Positions 31,455 to 42,840 of a stretch of DNA of 64,000 bases are shown one piece after another; the first letter of the stretch is position 1, and each line of letters begins with the position of its first letter. The stretch is from positions 930,001 through 994,000 of the forward strand of contig OY756148.1 in NCBI GenBank assembly GCA_963576785.1. The letters run 5' to 3'. Position numbers and translations under genes: made by a program. A model generated the notes under the pieces. That model searched no databases and was not told where the DNA came from. It saw nothing but the letters and a program-made list of their open reading frames with translations. This DNA is from Chlorophyllum brunneum. Lineage: Eukaryota; Basidiomycota; Agaricomycetes; Agaricales; Agaricaceae.

Positions 31455-34400
31455 TTATCCAATTCCCTGGGGAACGGATGGGAAGGCGAACGCCTGAGGG
31501 TTCGCTTTCAGGAACTTGACAAGGGCACCCGGCGTAGCAGGATACCCCCGAGAGGTATCAAACTGACCGCAGTTGGTAAGAATATGCACGCGGGACTCGA
31601 AGGGAGCTCTGCACGGACACCAGAATGGTTCGTCTTGGAAGAATCGAGACTTATAGGCCCCGATAGGCGCATGGTTGAGTATAACCCTACACATGCGGGC
31701 GGACAGCGAGTTGGACTCCGCTGCGGCAGAAGGCAGCCACGAACCTCCATGGAGGTAAGTGGGCTGGAGGGGCTTACCGTTGCGCCCTTCGAGAGCCATG
31801 AACTGGCTACCCGAGTAAGTAGGATCCTGGAATCGAGTGATCCAGGCATCCTGGCAGGATCTGACGGCCCTCTGACGAAGGTAGTCAAGGGAGGTGTGCG
31901 GACGGGAACCCGCGGCAACCTGAAGTTCGGTGCAGTATTGGTGTACTGCACCGTGAATGGCCCACTTCTCCGAAGAATAGGTGTGCCAGATGTGGACGGA
32001 GCGTTCGGGGTGACCCTCGAACCACTCCATAAGGGCGTTACACACGGCAAGCGAATGAGCTTGACCTGAGTGAACGGAAGGGTCCACCGCTCTCCTAGCC
32101 GAGCCTAGGGAGTCAGTGAACAAAACAATGGAGTCGCAATCAGGGAGGCCAACGGCCTTCCCAATTGCAATCCGGATAGCGTACAGCTCAGCATCAGGAG
32201 CCGTCACTCGACCTGCCGCATGTCTCGTCTGAAAAACACGCCGGCCCGACCAGTAGATATGGGCAGCAGAGACTGCCTGGAACTCCCCCTGCAGCGGTAG
32301 ACTAGCATCTGTGGCCACAGTGAGAACCCGAGGGTTGGCATTGGCACGGTCCAGGGTGCCATTCAGATGCCTTATGTGCACAGCCCTCTCGTCACGAGAA
32401 CGAGGAGAGTCGTGGAAAAGGACCTGGGCCGCAAAGCGGTCCAGGAGACGGTGACCAGGTTGAGCCGCTGCAGAGCAGGGGTCAAACTGTTCAGTGAGGG
32501 ATGGGAGCACGGAAAGAGCTTCCATAAGAGAGCCTTTGACCTGCCTACCAAGCCGGTCAGACAGGAGGGAGATGGAGAGAGGGTGCGGGGGGGCACTCTT
32601 GGCATTCGGACGATCAAGAAGGGATCAAAGAGGGTGGGTATCGGAGAGGGTGGAGAGACGGTAGTTTGCTCTTGAGGCCAACTTCTTCAGATGGAGGTAG
32701 ACGGGGATGAGGCCAGCGAGGGCCTCGACGCCGCCGGATGGAGAGGTGCGGAACGTACTGGTGATCCACAACGCAGCCTTGCGTTGCATAGTGTTTAGGG
32801 ATTTGATGAGGCCCTTGCACCGAGCCTTATCAAAATACCACAGACGGAAGCCATATGTCGCAATAGGTACGACACATGACCTGAAGAGGAGCCGCTTCTG
32901 CTTGGGGGTCAGACCGCGGGAGGAGTTACCCAGCATCCCCATTGCTTTCACGGTGGAGAGGGCCTTGGTAGAGTAGTGTCGAACATGTTCCTGAAAATTC
33001 AGGGCACGGTCGAAGTAAAAGCCCAGGTACCTCCAATAGGTCTTAGGGCGAAGAGGAGTGTTCCCTGTGAATGGGCCGAAGCCAAGATCAAGGGGGGGAT
33101 TGATGTCTCCAGGCTTCCTAGAGAAGTGGAAGAGCTCGGACTTATCATGCTCCATGACAAGTGCGAATGCTACAAAAAGATTGAAGAGAACGATGTACGC
33201 CCCTTTGAGGGTGTCCAAGTTCTCGTCCCAGGTCTTAGCCTGGGCAACGACGGTACCGTCATCGACATACGACAGCAGAGTACACCCAGGGGAGGTGATC
33301 CGCAAGTCGAAAACCTTCATGAGGGGCACGATATAGAGGCCAGAGAGGACGGGGGACATGGCAGAAGCCCTGCCCGACGCCCACATCTGCACCCCGAGGG
33401 TCAGAGGAGAAGCCGTTCCATGTGTAGACAGTAGAACGGCCCACCAAATACGAAGCAAAGAAGGTTCGCACGTTAAGTGGGAACCCCTGCTTGGAAAGAA
33501 TAGCCATGAGCATCTCATGGTTAAGAGAGGGAAAGAACTGAGCGATGTCAAAAGCAACCACGCTCGTCTTGAGACCTTTAGCCCACCCAGCGCGAACTAG
33601 GTGGGTAAGGAACAACCCGGCGTCCTCAGTGGAACGTTGGCGAATGCCTCCAAGTTGGTGGGGATAAAAGATATCATGCTTAATGGCATCAAACTGAATT
33701 TGGTTGGAAAGCATTTTCTCAACCAATTTACCAAGCATGTTCAGGAGAACGATTGGCCTGAACGCCTTGGGGGTGGAGTAGGAGGGCTTCCCCAGCTTCG
33801 GGATGATAACCGAGAGCGACTCCTTAAAACTGCGTGGCCAGTGCCCCACCGAGAGGCAGGTGTTGGCCAAACGCAGGAACACCGTCAAACAATCTTCATC
33901 GATGACAATGTACTTCAGATGGGACCACGTAATGTGGTCCGGACCTGGAGAGGACGTATTAGAACAGGAGGACAAGGCCTCCTTAAGTTCCAACGCCGAG
34001 AAGGGGGCCCACTCCCGGACTGGAAGATCTGGGAGGGGGTCGAGGACAGATGCATCACACCGCTGATCAGCAGCGGAGTTGTACGTAGAGTGGAGGGCAT
34101 CCCAGAGAGAGCCCATGGTATGACAGGGCTGTCCGTTAAACTGGATAGCCTCGCAGGGAGGTAACTTGCGTGCCTTGACCCATTCCATAAGGTCCCATGG
34201 CCGCTTGTTAGTGGAAGCGATTTCCTCAATCTTAGAGTCGAAGAACCGGCGCTTGGCAGCTGTATGAGCTCGCCTAAAGTCCCCCCAGTCACCCCGACTA
34301 CGAGAGTCCTGGTACCTGGAGAAGGAGGCAGCACATGCCTTGTCCCACCAGGGATGAGTGCGGCGCGTAATCTGGATCTCCTTTGAGTGGTGTGTCCACG

Positions 34401-35322
34401 CATCGGAGAAGGCTTCAGCCACGGCCGAGGCCAAGGCATCCACTTGATCCGGGGATTCTGGAGAGGGCTGATCAAAAAGCTCAGTCACCTCATCAATGAC
34501 GTGTCCCAAAAAGGCCTCCTCCTCATCGGAGCCCTTCGGTAGGACAGATTTGACAACCCCGATGTCAACAGGGGTGATGGGAAGGGTGACGGTCAACGGA
34601 ACATGATCCGACGTACCCTGCAGAGATGTGTCCCGATAAGGAAAAGTCCTCGATGCATCGGGAGATGAGACAAACACCAGATCGATCACCGACGGACGGA
34701 GATCTGGGTTGTGGGAAACAAACGTCGGACCCGGGTTGGCTGGCATAACCAAATCGAGACCGAGATCGCAGCTCATTTCCATAAGCCTATGAGCTGTTGT
34801 TCGATGATGCAGAACCTCAGGGTCCCACTCCGAAGAATGACAGTTGAAGTCCCCACTCATAAAGTTGAATGGGGGAAGAACATCAACCTTCCCATGAAGG
34901 AAGTTGATGGCGGTATGCTGATCGTCTGAGTAGACGTTCAGGAAATTAAGGGCCTTTGCATCAGTGAAGAGTGTCAGCGCCAAGATATCAGGGTGATCCA
35001 CGAGGTCCCTCCTCATTGATGGCCTTAGACGTTGCAGCCGAGTGTGTACATACGCCATCACTCGGGGCAGGGACCCCTGAATAGGGGGACGCACCACCAT
35101 AAGCCAGTCAGGGTGCTTAGGTGCGCCAGTAACATCTTCCCCTTCCACATCAGTGGTCGAGGGAGCAGTGCGGATGAACCTCCACGGAGGCTCTTGGAAA
35201 AAGAGAATATCGAAGTCTGATTTCAACTTCTCGAGCAGTACATCAACGTATATATATGATTTTGCAACGTTAAATGAGAATACCCTAACGCCCTCCAGAT
35301 GGCCCAGGTTGTTCCTAGACAT
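31455..35322 (-). pseudogene. LINE-A ORF2 of A3 (EN-RT-RNase H)
   Basis: Start ATG at 35,320-35,322 overlaps the ORF1 stop. Endonuclease: FFQEPPWRF, GDFNCHSSEWDP, SDH. RT: KPSYSTPKAFRP, FDIAQFFPS, GVGQG, YVDDG, WRYLGFYFD. RNase H: VATDASLP, DAELYAI, FTDSLGS. C-terminal CPCRAPFESRVHILTNC. An extra base near 33,364 (GGGCTTCTGCC for GGGCTCTGCC) shifts the frame just after GVGQG. A TGA (CAA to TGA) stands near 32,627 after HPL. Otherwise open: 702, 310 and 356 codons. A cluster of differences from A4 lies at about 33,661-33,715. Confidence 0.92.
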
Positions 35323-36976
35323 AAGGGGGGTTATGAGGGGGGATGGGAGAGCGACGACGTCTGTCATGCACCTCTCGATAGCGGGCAGTCAGCCAGGCCT
35401 GGTCGTGTTTGTGGTTCCAGAAAGCACACTTCCTGGAATCAGCGGGATGCTCCTTCTTGCAGTTACGGCAGTGAGGAGGATGGGGGCACGGTTGACCAGT
35501 AGGGGTAGCAGGAACCGGAGGCGTAGCCTTCGGTTGCCCCTTACAACACAGAGCAAAAGTGCGGTGATTAGCACGAGAGTGCGCACCACCGCAGTCAGGA
35601 CATGCCGGGCCATCGGCCTTGCACCAGGAGGAGGCGTGGCCCCACTTGTAACAGCGGGTACATAGCGACTCGTTACGACGAGGGTTAGCAGAGAGTATCA
35701 CGCACTGCTTGTTCCCAAACATGATCTTCTTGTTCAGAAGACCGAGAGCTTGGGTACCCCTCATGGAGTCCCAGATGTCAAAAAACGCCATACATGAGTC
35801 AGATGTCTTGGAGTTGCGCACCAGCCTAGGGGGACCCTTCAGGCTGATGAGGGGAGCATGCACCGACGAGGTAAGAACCTCCTCGACGTCTGCTGGGGTA
35901 CACGGAACTCCAGCGGCAGAGTTCTTGAGGTACAGGACGTCGACCACATGGAGGTACGACACCGAAGATGGGAGTCCAATCCAGAAGGGGGCTCCTGGAG
36001 GGGACAGACGTTCAACCAGCGCCCTAAGGATCTCAATGTCCTTGGTCGTGGCGAGTTTGTTGGTGGCCATGGAATAGCCATCATATGCGAGCGTGGCACC
36101 TTCCACGATCAGAGAGCTTCTCCCAGCCTTCAGTGCCTTACAGGCCTGCTGGGTAAGAGTATGAAGACCAGCCGAGGCATTCGACTTGTCCTCATAGGAA
36201 ACTAGGACCTGCTTTCGCGACGGTCCGGGAATCATGAACGCTGGCTTCTTAGGGCGAGCATTCGATGAGGGGGATTGCTTCGCAGCCTCAGCCTGCGAAT
36301 GAAGGCTGAGGAGCTGCTCTGCAGAGAGATGGGGGAAGGCCGCTTTCAATGCAGAAAGCGGCTCCGCCCCAGACTTGGTCGAGGCCGGTTGTTTCACTGC
36401 AGCCGAGTAAGCCTTCTGTCCTGGCTTGGGCTTTGAAGTGATCGTGGAGGGAGGAGGACCAGAGGGCCTCTCGTAGGGGACCTGAGGCTTAGTAGGAGCC
36501 TTAACAGGTCGGACTGGCGCCTTCCCCTTGGGGTCTGTGCGCGGGCGTTTGACTGGAGTCTTCTCCGGGTCCATAAGATCGTCCTCCTCCTGCACAGGGG
36601 CTCTGCGCTGGGGGGGGCCGAGGGTAGAAGGTCCTGGTACCCTGGGAGGGGTAGCCGGGGGCCTATAAGTCACCACTGGGAGAGCAGGAAATGCCGAAGC
36701 AATCGAGTCCCTCAGGGAGAGAGAGTCACTCGCCCCTGTGTAGGTTTCACGCCACATGGGGGAGGATGCAACCGTCTGGACTATCTCAGATAGTCGAGAG
36801 GCGATGGGACAGAAGGACGGAGCGTCCTCCTGGGGAATGAGATGCGCCGTCTTCATGAAGTCGGCAACAATCTTGAGCGACCATTGGATCGCATCAGCAT
36901 CCTCTCTGGCACTAATGTTGATGCCCAGGATAGAGAGGGGGGCGGCGGTAGGCTCCTCCTGGTCGTCCTGTTCCAT
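35315..36976 (-). CDS. LINE-A ORF1 of A3 (gag-like, CCHC)
   Basis: An open 553-aa frame from MEQDD (36,976) to TAG (35,315-35,317), identical in translation to A4 ORF1. It has an acidic N-terminus, a long proline-rich basic stretch (residues about 90-190), a middle domain with SAEQLLSLHSQAEAAK, and zinc knuckles CTRCYKWGHASSWC (about 438) and CRNCKKEHPADSRKC (about 510). Its role is RNA binding and RNP formation with the LINE transcript. An upstream Met (MPTRS, 37,294) is separated by an in-frame TGA after 79 codons, so the true start is unclear. Confidence 0.85.
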   Translation of the reverse strand: MEQDDQEEPTAAPLSILGINISAREDADAIQWSLKIVADFMKTAHLIPQEDAPSFCPIASRLSEIVQTVASSPMWRETYTGASDSLSLRDSIASAFPALPVVTYRPPATPPRVPGPSTLGPPQRRAPVQEEDDLMDPEKTPVKRPRTDPKGKAPVRPVKAPTKPQVPYERPSGPPPSTITSKPKPGQKAYSAAVKQPASTKSGAEPLSALKAAFPHLSAEQLLSLHSQAEAAKQSPSSNARPKKPAFMIPGPSRKQVLVSYEDKSNASAGLHTLTQQACKALKAGRSSLIVEGATLAYDGYSMATNKLATTKDIEILRALVERLSPPGAPFWIGLPSSVSYLHVVDVLYLKNSAAGVPCTPADVEEVLTSSVHAPLISLKGPPRLVRNSKTSDSCMAFFDIWDSMRGTQALGLLNKKIMFGNKQCVILSANPRRNESLCTRCYKWGHASSWCKADGPACPDCGGAHSRANHRTFALCCKGQPKATPPVPATPTGQPCPHPPHCRNCKKEHPADSRKCAFWNHKHDQAWLTARYREVHDRRRRSPIPPHNPPYV

Positions 36977-37424
36977 AGCCTCCAGGGTAGGAGGAGGAGG
37001 GGAAGACAGGGGGAGGGACGAAGCCCTGGCTTCTGCACCAGGAGCTGGGATAAGTCAAGAGGGGGTTGGGGACCCGTGTCGCAACAGAGTGTGTCCCCTC
37101 TGCTGAAGGGGAACTGCGGGGGCATAGGTATCCCTGGCACTGCTGCCGTAGGGGGGGATACCCAGAGAATAAGGGCCTGGGGTGGACCTGGGGGGGGGAC
37201 CGGCCGCTGCCTCGAAGGCAGTGGCCATGTCGTCGTTGTCTGAGGAGGCCTCGCAATGAGTGCTCGTCCTCCTCCTCGAACTGCGAGTAGGCATGGGGGC
37301 TAGGGGCCCGTACGGAAGTCCGCGCTAGAAGCGCTCACTGTCTTGGACGTGTAGGACGTTAAGAGTATCAACAAAGGGGTGATCACGTGATCGACAGGTG
37401 GGAGTTCCGGGAAAAGAAGCGATG

Positions 37425-38534
37425 CTCCTCACCGACATCCTCGGATGACAGGGGTTCCCTCCTCAGATTGCGGCATTCTTCGAAGACTATCTTGAAGGAC
37501 AGCGCATGTCTTACCATTGGAACAATGAAACTTCCCTGGAATATGATGCTGCGGTGGGTGTGGGCCAGGGCTCTGCTCTCAGTCCCATCCTTTCCGCATT
37601 GTACCTCGCACCTCTCCTCCATATCTTCAATGCTCGCATGGAGGAACTCCGTGACCGCTGGGACTTTGATGTCCTCTCTTTCATTGATGATGGCACTCTG
37701 ATCACCCAGTCCCCCTCATTTGAATGCAATGTCATAATACTCCAACACATGTACCGTGAAATGGAACAGCTCATGGGCGAGTTTGGCCTCGTAATCGAAC
37801 ATAGCAAGTCCAAAGTCTTCCACTTCACCCGTGCAAGACAGAACACCAACCCTTCCATCGACCTGGGCTCACCTCCATTCACGGGCTGCACACCACTCAA
37901 ACTGAAGGCGCACTGGCGATACCTCGGGTTTTACTTCGACCGAATGCTCACTTTCAAGGAACATGTATGGTACTACTCTGCCAAGGCCATCTCAACGGTC
38001 AAGGCGATGAAGATGCTAGGGAACTCAGCATGAGGGCTGTCCCCTAGCAACAAGAGACTCCTGTATTACTCATGCGTCGTACCTGTTGCGACGTACGGAT
38101 ATCGACTCTGGTTCCACAAGTCCCAGACGAAGGGGACCTGTGACATCCTCAACAAAATGCAGCATTGCGCTGCCCTCTGGATTACCAGGGCTTTCCGGAC
38201 ATCCCCCACCGGCGGCGTTGAATCCCTCGCGGGGCTCATGCCCATTAAACTCCACCTCCGAAAGCTCACTGAACAACAAACATCGAGGCTCCACACTTTG
38301 GACAAAGAACATGCACTGGCAAGATTGGTAAAAGAGTATCATTCTTCCCCACATCAACTTCACATCAAGAATTTCACCGAGATTCAGAAGAAGAAGATGC
38401 TTGGAGCAGTGATGGACACTTCCCACCCTACCCCCGAGACTCGTTATGTAGAATCTTTCAATTCAGTTTCAAAGACTCTCTGGCCTGGACATAGGTTACT
38501 TGACCAGTTCCCTACTAATGTTTCTTTCATAGGT
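37425..38534 (+). pseudogene. LINE-D RT fragment (third family)
   Basis: About 370 codons of a distinct LINE ORF2. RT motifs are GVGQGSALSPIL (near 37,556), SFIDDG (near 37,678) and WRYLGFYFD (near 37,915), followed by the RT C-terminus and the start of the RNase H linker. Two CGA-to-TGA-type stops lie at 37,446-37,448 and 38,031-38,033. It is clearly related to LINE-A and LINE-C but diverged throughout. Both ends abut LINE-A pieces and no ends of its own are present. Confidence 0.8.
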
Positions 38535-38613
38535 TTCATGTGTCATGCCTATTGTGACATATGGCTTCCATCTGTGGTATTTTGACAAGGCTTGGTGTAA
38601 GGGCCTCCTCAAA
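38535..38613 (+). pseudogene. LINE-A RT scrap
   Basis: 79 bp of the LINE-A RT C-terminal region (CATGTGTCATGCCTATTG... to ...GGCCTCCTCAAA), joined to LINE-D on the left and cut by a minus-strand LINE-A poly(T) on the right. Probably what remains of a host copy. Confidence 0.65.
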
Positions 38614-39430
38614 TTTTTTTTTTTTTTTTGGATCATGGCCTAAGGCCGATTTATTACATGGCACTCGAACACAGCCTGCGGCCGGAATACAAACGAGTAA
38701 ACTAGTGGGTATCTACGGAGAAAGTGGTAACTACGCCCTACCAAGCAAAAGTACCGTTGCCCAAAACCAATGGTAGGAGGAATTGTGTCCTACTCCCGAG
38801 CCCAGAGGGCGAGGGGAGTGGACGCCAGAGGAGGCAAGTGGGCAGGGAGGTCCCCCAACCAGCGACCCAGTCCAGAGACCAGGCCCAGTCAGTAGGTGTC
38901 AATTCACTGTAAATGCCCGGCGGTGGAGATGTACCCAGTTACTAGCCTAGCTAGGCCCCAACTCCCTTTTACTAAAACCCAGTCCCCCAGCCACGGTCAC
39001 CCTTGCCAGAGTAATTGACTGCACCATTTGTGTGGCTATCGGCATCTTCACCACACCTAGTCGCTGTAGGATCCAAGTCCATTCATCGGTCATTGAAACA
39101 GTCACCAAGTCTTCGCCAGGGGCCACCAGTGCTGGACAATAACCCACCTACCCTGAGCCAGTTATCCAATTCCCTGGGGAACAGATGGGAAAGTGAATGC
39201 CTGGGGGTTCGCTTTCAAGAACTTGACAAGGGCACCCGGTGTAGCAGGGTACCCCCAAGAGGTGTCAAACCGACCGCAGTTGGTAAGAATATGCACACAG
39301 GACTCGAAGGGAGCCCCGCATGGACACCAAAATGGTTCGTCCTGGAAGAATCAAGACCTATAGGCCCCGATAGGTGCATGGTTGAGTATAGCCCTACACA
39401 TGCGGGCGGACAGTGAGTTGGACTCTGCTC
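38614..39430 (-). mobile_element. LINE-A 3' fragment
   Basis: Poly(T) 38,614-38,629, LINE-A 3' UTR, then the last about 90 codons of ORF2 (stop at 39,162-39,164; C-terminal Cys/His motif present). The right side stops in GAGTTGGACTCTGCTC and the genuine 5' end of LINE-C copy C2 follows. Either C2 inserted into this LINE-A or the fragment is 5'-truncated. Confidence 0.8.
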
Positions 39431-39555
39431 ACACTTCTTGATTTGGTACTTCCACCAGTAAACAAGCGTAAACAAATCGTCCTCATCGTCTTATCCATTG
39501 TACTCGCTTGTTTCGGTGTCCTAGTCTACTAGGAATACACCCGCGGCCACTCCGC

Positions 39556-41522
39556 ATGTCATCGCATCACCCATTCGGCGGGGGGACCGGGCGCCAAGTC
39601 CCTGAGTCCCCTGACACTCTCGACACCATCCGCGGGTCCTCAACAGGACCTATCCGTCGTCAGCGCGAATCTAGTCGTTCTAGAGGGCCGCCTGACCTTC
39701 TCCGAACTCCCACCGGTAGGAGGGGTTCACGCAACCCTTCACGCGCAACCTCGCCATCGCCTGGGCCTGCTGTGGAGGATTTTGGCGAGTTAGGAGGGTT
39801 CGACGAAGATCCCATGACTCCCCCTTGGGGCCTTACCCCCAGCGCACCCAGCCCTGCGCCATCCTCCTCCAGCTCTTCGTCCCTGTACTCCTGCCATCTT
39901 CTGAACACTGCTGAAAGTGTTGCAGGAGACCTCGAAGCGGCCTCAGACTCGCTGGACCTCATCTCCACCTTCCTTAACAAGATGGTAGAGAATATCGACT
40001 GGACTACCCTCCTGGGTAAGTCTGTGTACCCCCTTGTGCGGTCGATTATTCGGCTGTGCAAGGCTATCGACGACAGTGGATGGTCCACTGTTGAGCTTGG
40101 CTTCGGGATGCCTACTATTGGTACCGTCCTGAGCGCATCTATGGGCCTGGCCCCCGCCGCTCCCACTCCCCCGCCTCCTGCTCCTCGTACTCCTCCAGTA
40201 CCAAGGGCTCGAGTTACTCCCCGGCCTCCCCAGGCTGGACTTCCCCCCAGGATCCAGACGTTCCGATGCCTGGTCCGGAGGGTGCTCTGAGCGGTTCTCG
40301 CCCCATAGGGGTTGGACCGTCTCCTCTTGCGGGCAAAGGGACCTACCAGCGCAAGCCAGTGGCCCCTCCTGCTCCTGTTACTCCAGCCACCAAATCAGGG
40401 AACAAGAGAACATTCTCCGCGGTGGCTAAGGAGCCTGCTCCCCAGCTGAAAGGGAAGGGAAAGGCTACTACTACGGCGTCGGGTACTGTTGTGCAGCTTG
40501 CACAAATGTTCCCTTCGCTTCCTCTGGACAGGATTCTCGCCATGGGCAAGCAAGCCTCCCCCCCTAAGTCCAAAGTTTCTAAGAAGAGGCCCAGGATGAC
40601 CACCGCTGGCCCCTCACGGTGCCAGTTGATCGTTGACTTCGAGGTTACCCCTGAAGTCTCCTCTTTCCACCTCAAGACCATGGTTAACCGTGGTTTTGTG
40701 GATTCACGCCTTCATATCCGAGTAGAGTCTACCTCTGCCGAGTATGGGGGTTTTGCTCTGCGTACCAACGCTGTCCCCACCCCTGCTGACCTTGAGGTCG
40801 CTAGGACGTGGATCTCGAAGGCCGTCCCTCAGGGAACTGTGTTTACAGTTGGCCTCCCTCAGTCAAAGTCCTATCTCAAGGTCATCGATGTCCTCTTCTT
40901 CAGGATCGGCGAGACTCGCTGGTCCTCGTTCGAGATCGAACAGATCATGAAGCGCACAGCGTTTTCTGATCTCTTCACGTTAACGGGACTCCCCCGTATT
41001 TCGAGGAACTCCGAGGCGTCTGATACTGCCATGGTGTACTTCAACATTCACGACTCTCAGAAGGGTCAACGGGCAAACCTCCTCCTCAGGAAATCGCTCC
41101 ATATCGGTGGATATGCCTGTCCTATTAGGCCGTCCGCAGCCTCTCCAGGGGTGTCTCTGTGCAAGCGTTGCTTCCACTGGGGCCACCCCATTCAATTCTG
41201 CAAGGCACAGGCCTTGAAATGCCCAACATGTGGTGGTCCTCATCGCGAGGAACATCACCGAACTCTCTGTGGGCGCTGCAAGGGTAATTCCAGCGTGCAG
41301 CCCCCCATCCCTCCCACACCGGCGGATGAGCCCTGTCCTCATACGCCGTGTTGTCTCAACTGCCGGGGTCCCCACCATACAACCTCGAAGAAGTGCAAAT
41401 TTTTTGATGCTCGGTTTGAACCCGAGAAAATCAAGAAGTTCTATCGTGAGGTGAGTAACAACCGTCTTTGGTGGCGATCTCCCCTCATTAACCCTCGTAC
41501 TCTACAGCTTGCCAATGAATAG
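39556..41522 (+). pseudogene. LINE-C ORF1 of C2 (gag-like), one frameshift
   Basis: Probable start MSS at 39,556 (an upstream in-frame Met at 39,508 is possible). The N-terminus is rich in Ser, Pro and Arg. A base lost near 40,245 in the CCCCCC stretch shifts the frame; the second part is open from 40,266 to TAG 41,520-41,522. Knuckles: CKRCFHWGHPIQFC (about 41,161-41,202), CPTCGGPHREEHH and CLNCRGPHHTTSKKC. The ATG of ORF2 at 41,515 lies inside its last codons (ATGAATAG). Confidence 0.88.
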
Positions 41523-42810
41523 GCGACCTTTAGAACTACGAAATATCCGTGTATATCAGCAGAATTGTAATAAAAATTATGATTTAGTCGATACTCTACT
41601 TGAGGATCTCAAAGATCACTTTGACATCCTCTTCTTTCAAGAACCTCCCTGGCGGTTCATCAGATCCGTCCCCTCCACAACTTCTGTTGAGGGGGACGAC
41701 GTTATTGGCACCCCCAAGCACCCCGAGTGGCTGTGCATGGTTCGGGCCCTGGAGCCTGGCTCTGACCCACGGGTTATGACATTTGTCCATAACTGGTTGT
41801 CTTCTCTGAGACCGTCCTATCGGACGGATCTCATTAATCACTGTGACATCATGGTTCTCTCCCTGTTTTTGGGGGGCGAGACCCTGAATCTCATGAACAT
41901 TTACTCTGATTCGGAGCACACAGCAATTCGGTTCCTGGTGGACCGGGCTGCTACATTGCCCAGGCACGTCTATATGGGCGGCGACTTCAATTGCCATTCT
42001 GAGCTGTGGGACCCTAATTATGGCTCCCACTCAGGTACCTCGCAGTCTCTGATCTCCATCAGGACAGACATCGGTCTAGACCTCGCCCTTCCAGTCGAGT
42101 CTGGGCCTACTCACATTCCACACAATGAGGATCTTCAACCTTCGGTCATTGATCTTGCATTTGTTCCATCAGACCTGTCTATTTCCCATAGACCTAGGTT
42201 GGATTACTCCCTTAGGGGTCTGTCAGACCACGTTCCACTGGTTCTGATGCTTCCAGTCATTCCCACGATAGTGGAGACTCACAGGAGAACCCTGCCGCAT
42301 GATGGTGGCGAAGAGGTAGCGCTCTTCCTCACTGATATTGTTCGGGACCTCTGTGAAGTAGCTAGACTTCCGGAACCTACCACTACTGATGAGGTTGAAG
42401 CTGCGGTTCACGCCGTGGCAGAGGCCTTCTCCACCGCGTGGGAAGCCCATGCAGTAGACATCATGATCACTCGCTGCTCTAAACCCTGGTGGAACCAGGA
42501 ATGCCGCGAAACTTTCGGGAGATATCGTGAGACTCGTTCCCACGATGACTACTCTAACTTTAGACGTGCTAAGAAGTGCACCAAGCGCAACTTCTTTGAT
42601 GCTCGCATCGAGGAAATTGCTTCTACAAACAAGTGACCGTGGGACCTTATGGAATGGGTCCAAAAGCGGAAGCTTCCACCCTGCAAGGCTATCCAGTACA
42701 ATGGCGAGCCATGTCATGCACTCCCGGATCTCTGGGATGCACTCCACAATACCTACAACTCGGCTTCTGGCCGAGCTGTGGATATTTCTGTTCTTGATCC
42801 GCTGCCCAGC
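41515..42810 (+). pseudogene. LINE-C ORF2 of C2, endonuclease part
   Basis: ATG 41,515 (MNRRPLELRN). The APE endonuclease is complete: FFQEPPWRF (about 41,632), GDFNCHSELWDP (about 41,980) and SDHVPL (about 42,225). A TGA at 42,634-42,636 replaces CGA (STNK-R). It is cut at codons L-D-P-L-P-S by C3; the remainder is at 49,071-51,789. Confidence 0.9.
42796..42810. repeat. Target-site duplication of C3 (left)
   Basis: GATCCGCTGCCCAGC, perfect partner at 49,071-49,085 after the C3 poly(A). Removing C3 rejoins C2 ORF2 in frame. Confidence 0.97.
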
Positions 42811-42812
42811 GA

Positions 42813-42840
42813 CGCTTCTTGATTTGGTACTTCCACCAGT
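42813..42840 (+). promoter_or_regulatory. Conserved 5'-terminal block of LINE-C
   Basis: The first bases of C3 (CGCTTCTTGATTTGGTACTT...) match the first bases of LINE-A A3 at 20 of 28 ungapped positions, although the rest of the UTRs do not align. A conserved LINE 5' end is a candidate internal promoter/initiator. Function is inferred. Confidence 0.4.

Larger units (their letters stand above)
30893..37424 (-). mobile_element. LINE-A copy A3, full length
   Basis: A 6.53-kb minus-strand element: poly(T) 30,893-30,922, 3' UTR, ORF2 31,455-35,322, ORF1 from 35,315 upward, and the 5' end CATCGCTTCTTTTCCC at 37,424. It is almost identical to A4 (51,790-58,309), including a shared +1 frameshift, a shared TGA in ORF2 and a shared TGA near the start of ORF1. 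Its flanks are LINE-C RNase H (left) and LINE-D (right), with no matching target duplication, so one junction is not original. Confidence 0.93.
39431..42810 (+). mobile_element. LINE-C copy C2, left part
   Basis: A LINE-C with a genuine 5' end (ACACTTCTTGATTTGGTAC at 39,431). It is interrupted at 42,810 by the complete LINE-C C3 and continues at 49,071. The left duplication arm is GATCCGCTGCCCAGC (42,796-42,810). The 3' end of C2 is lost at A4. Confidence 0.92.
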
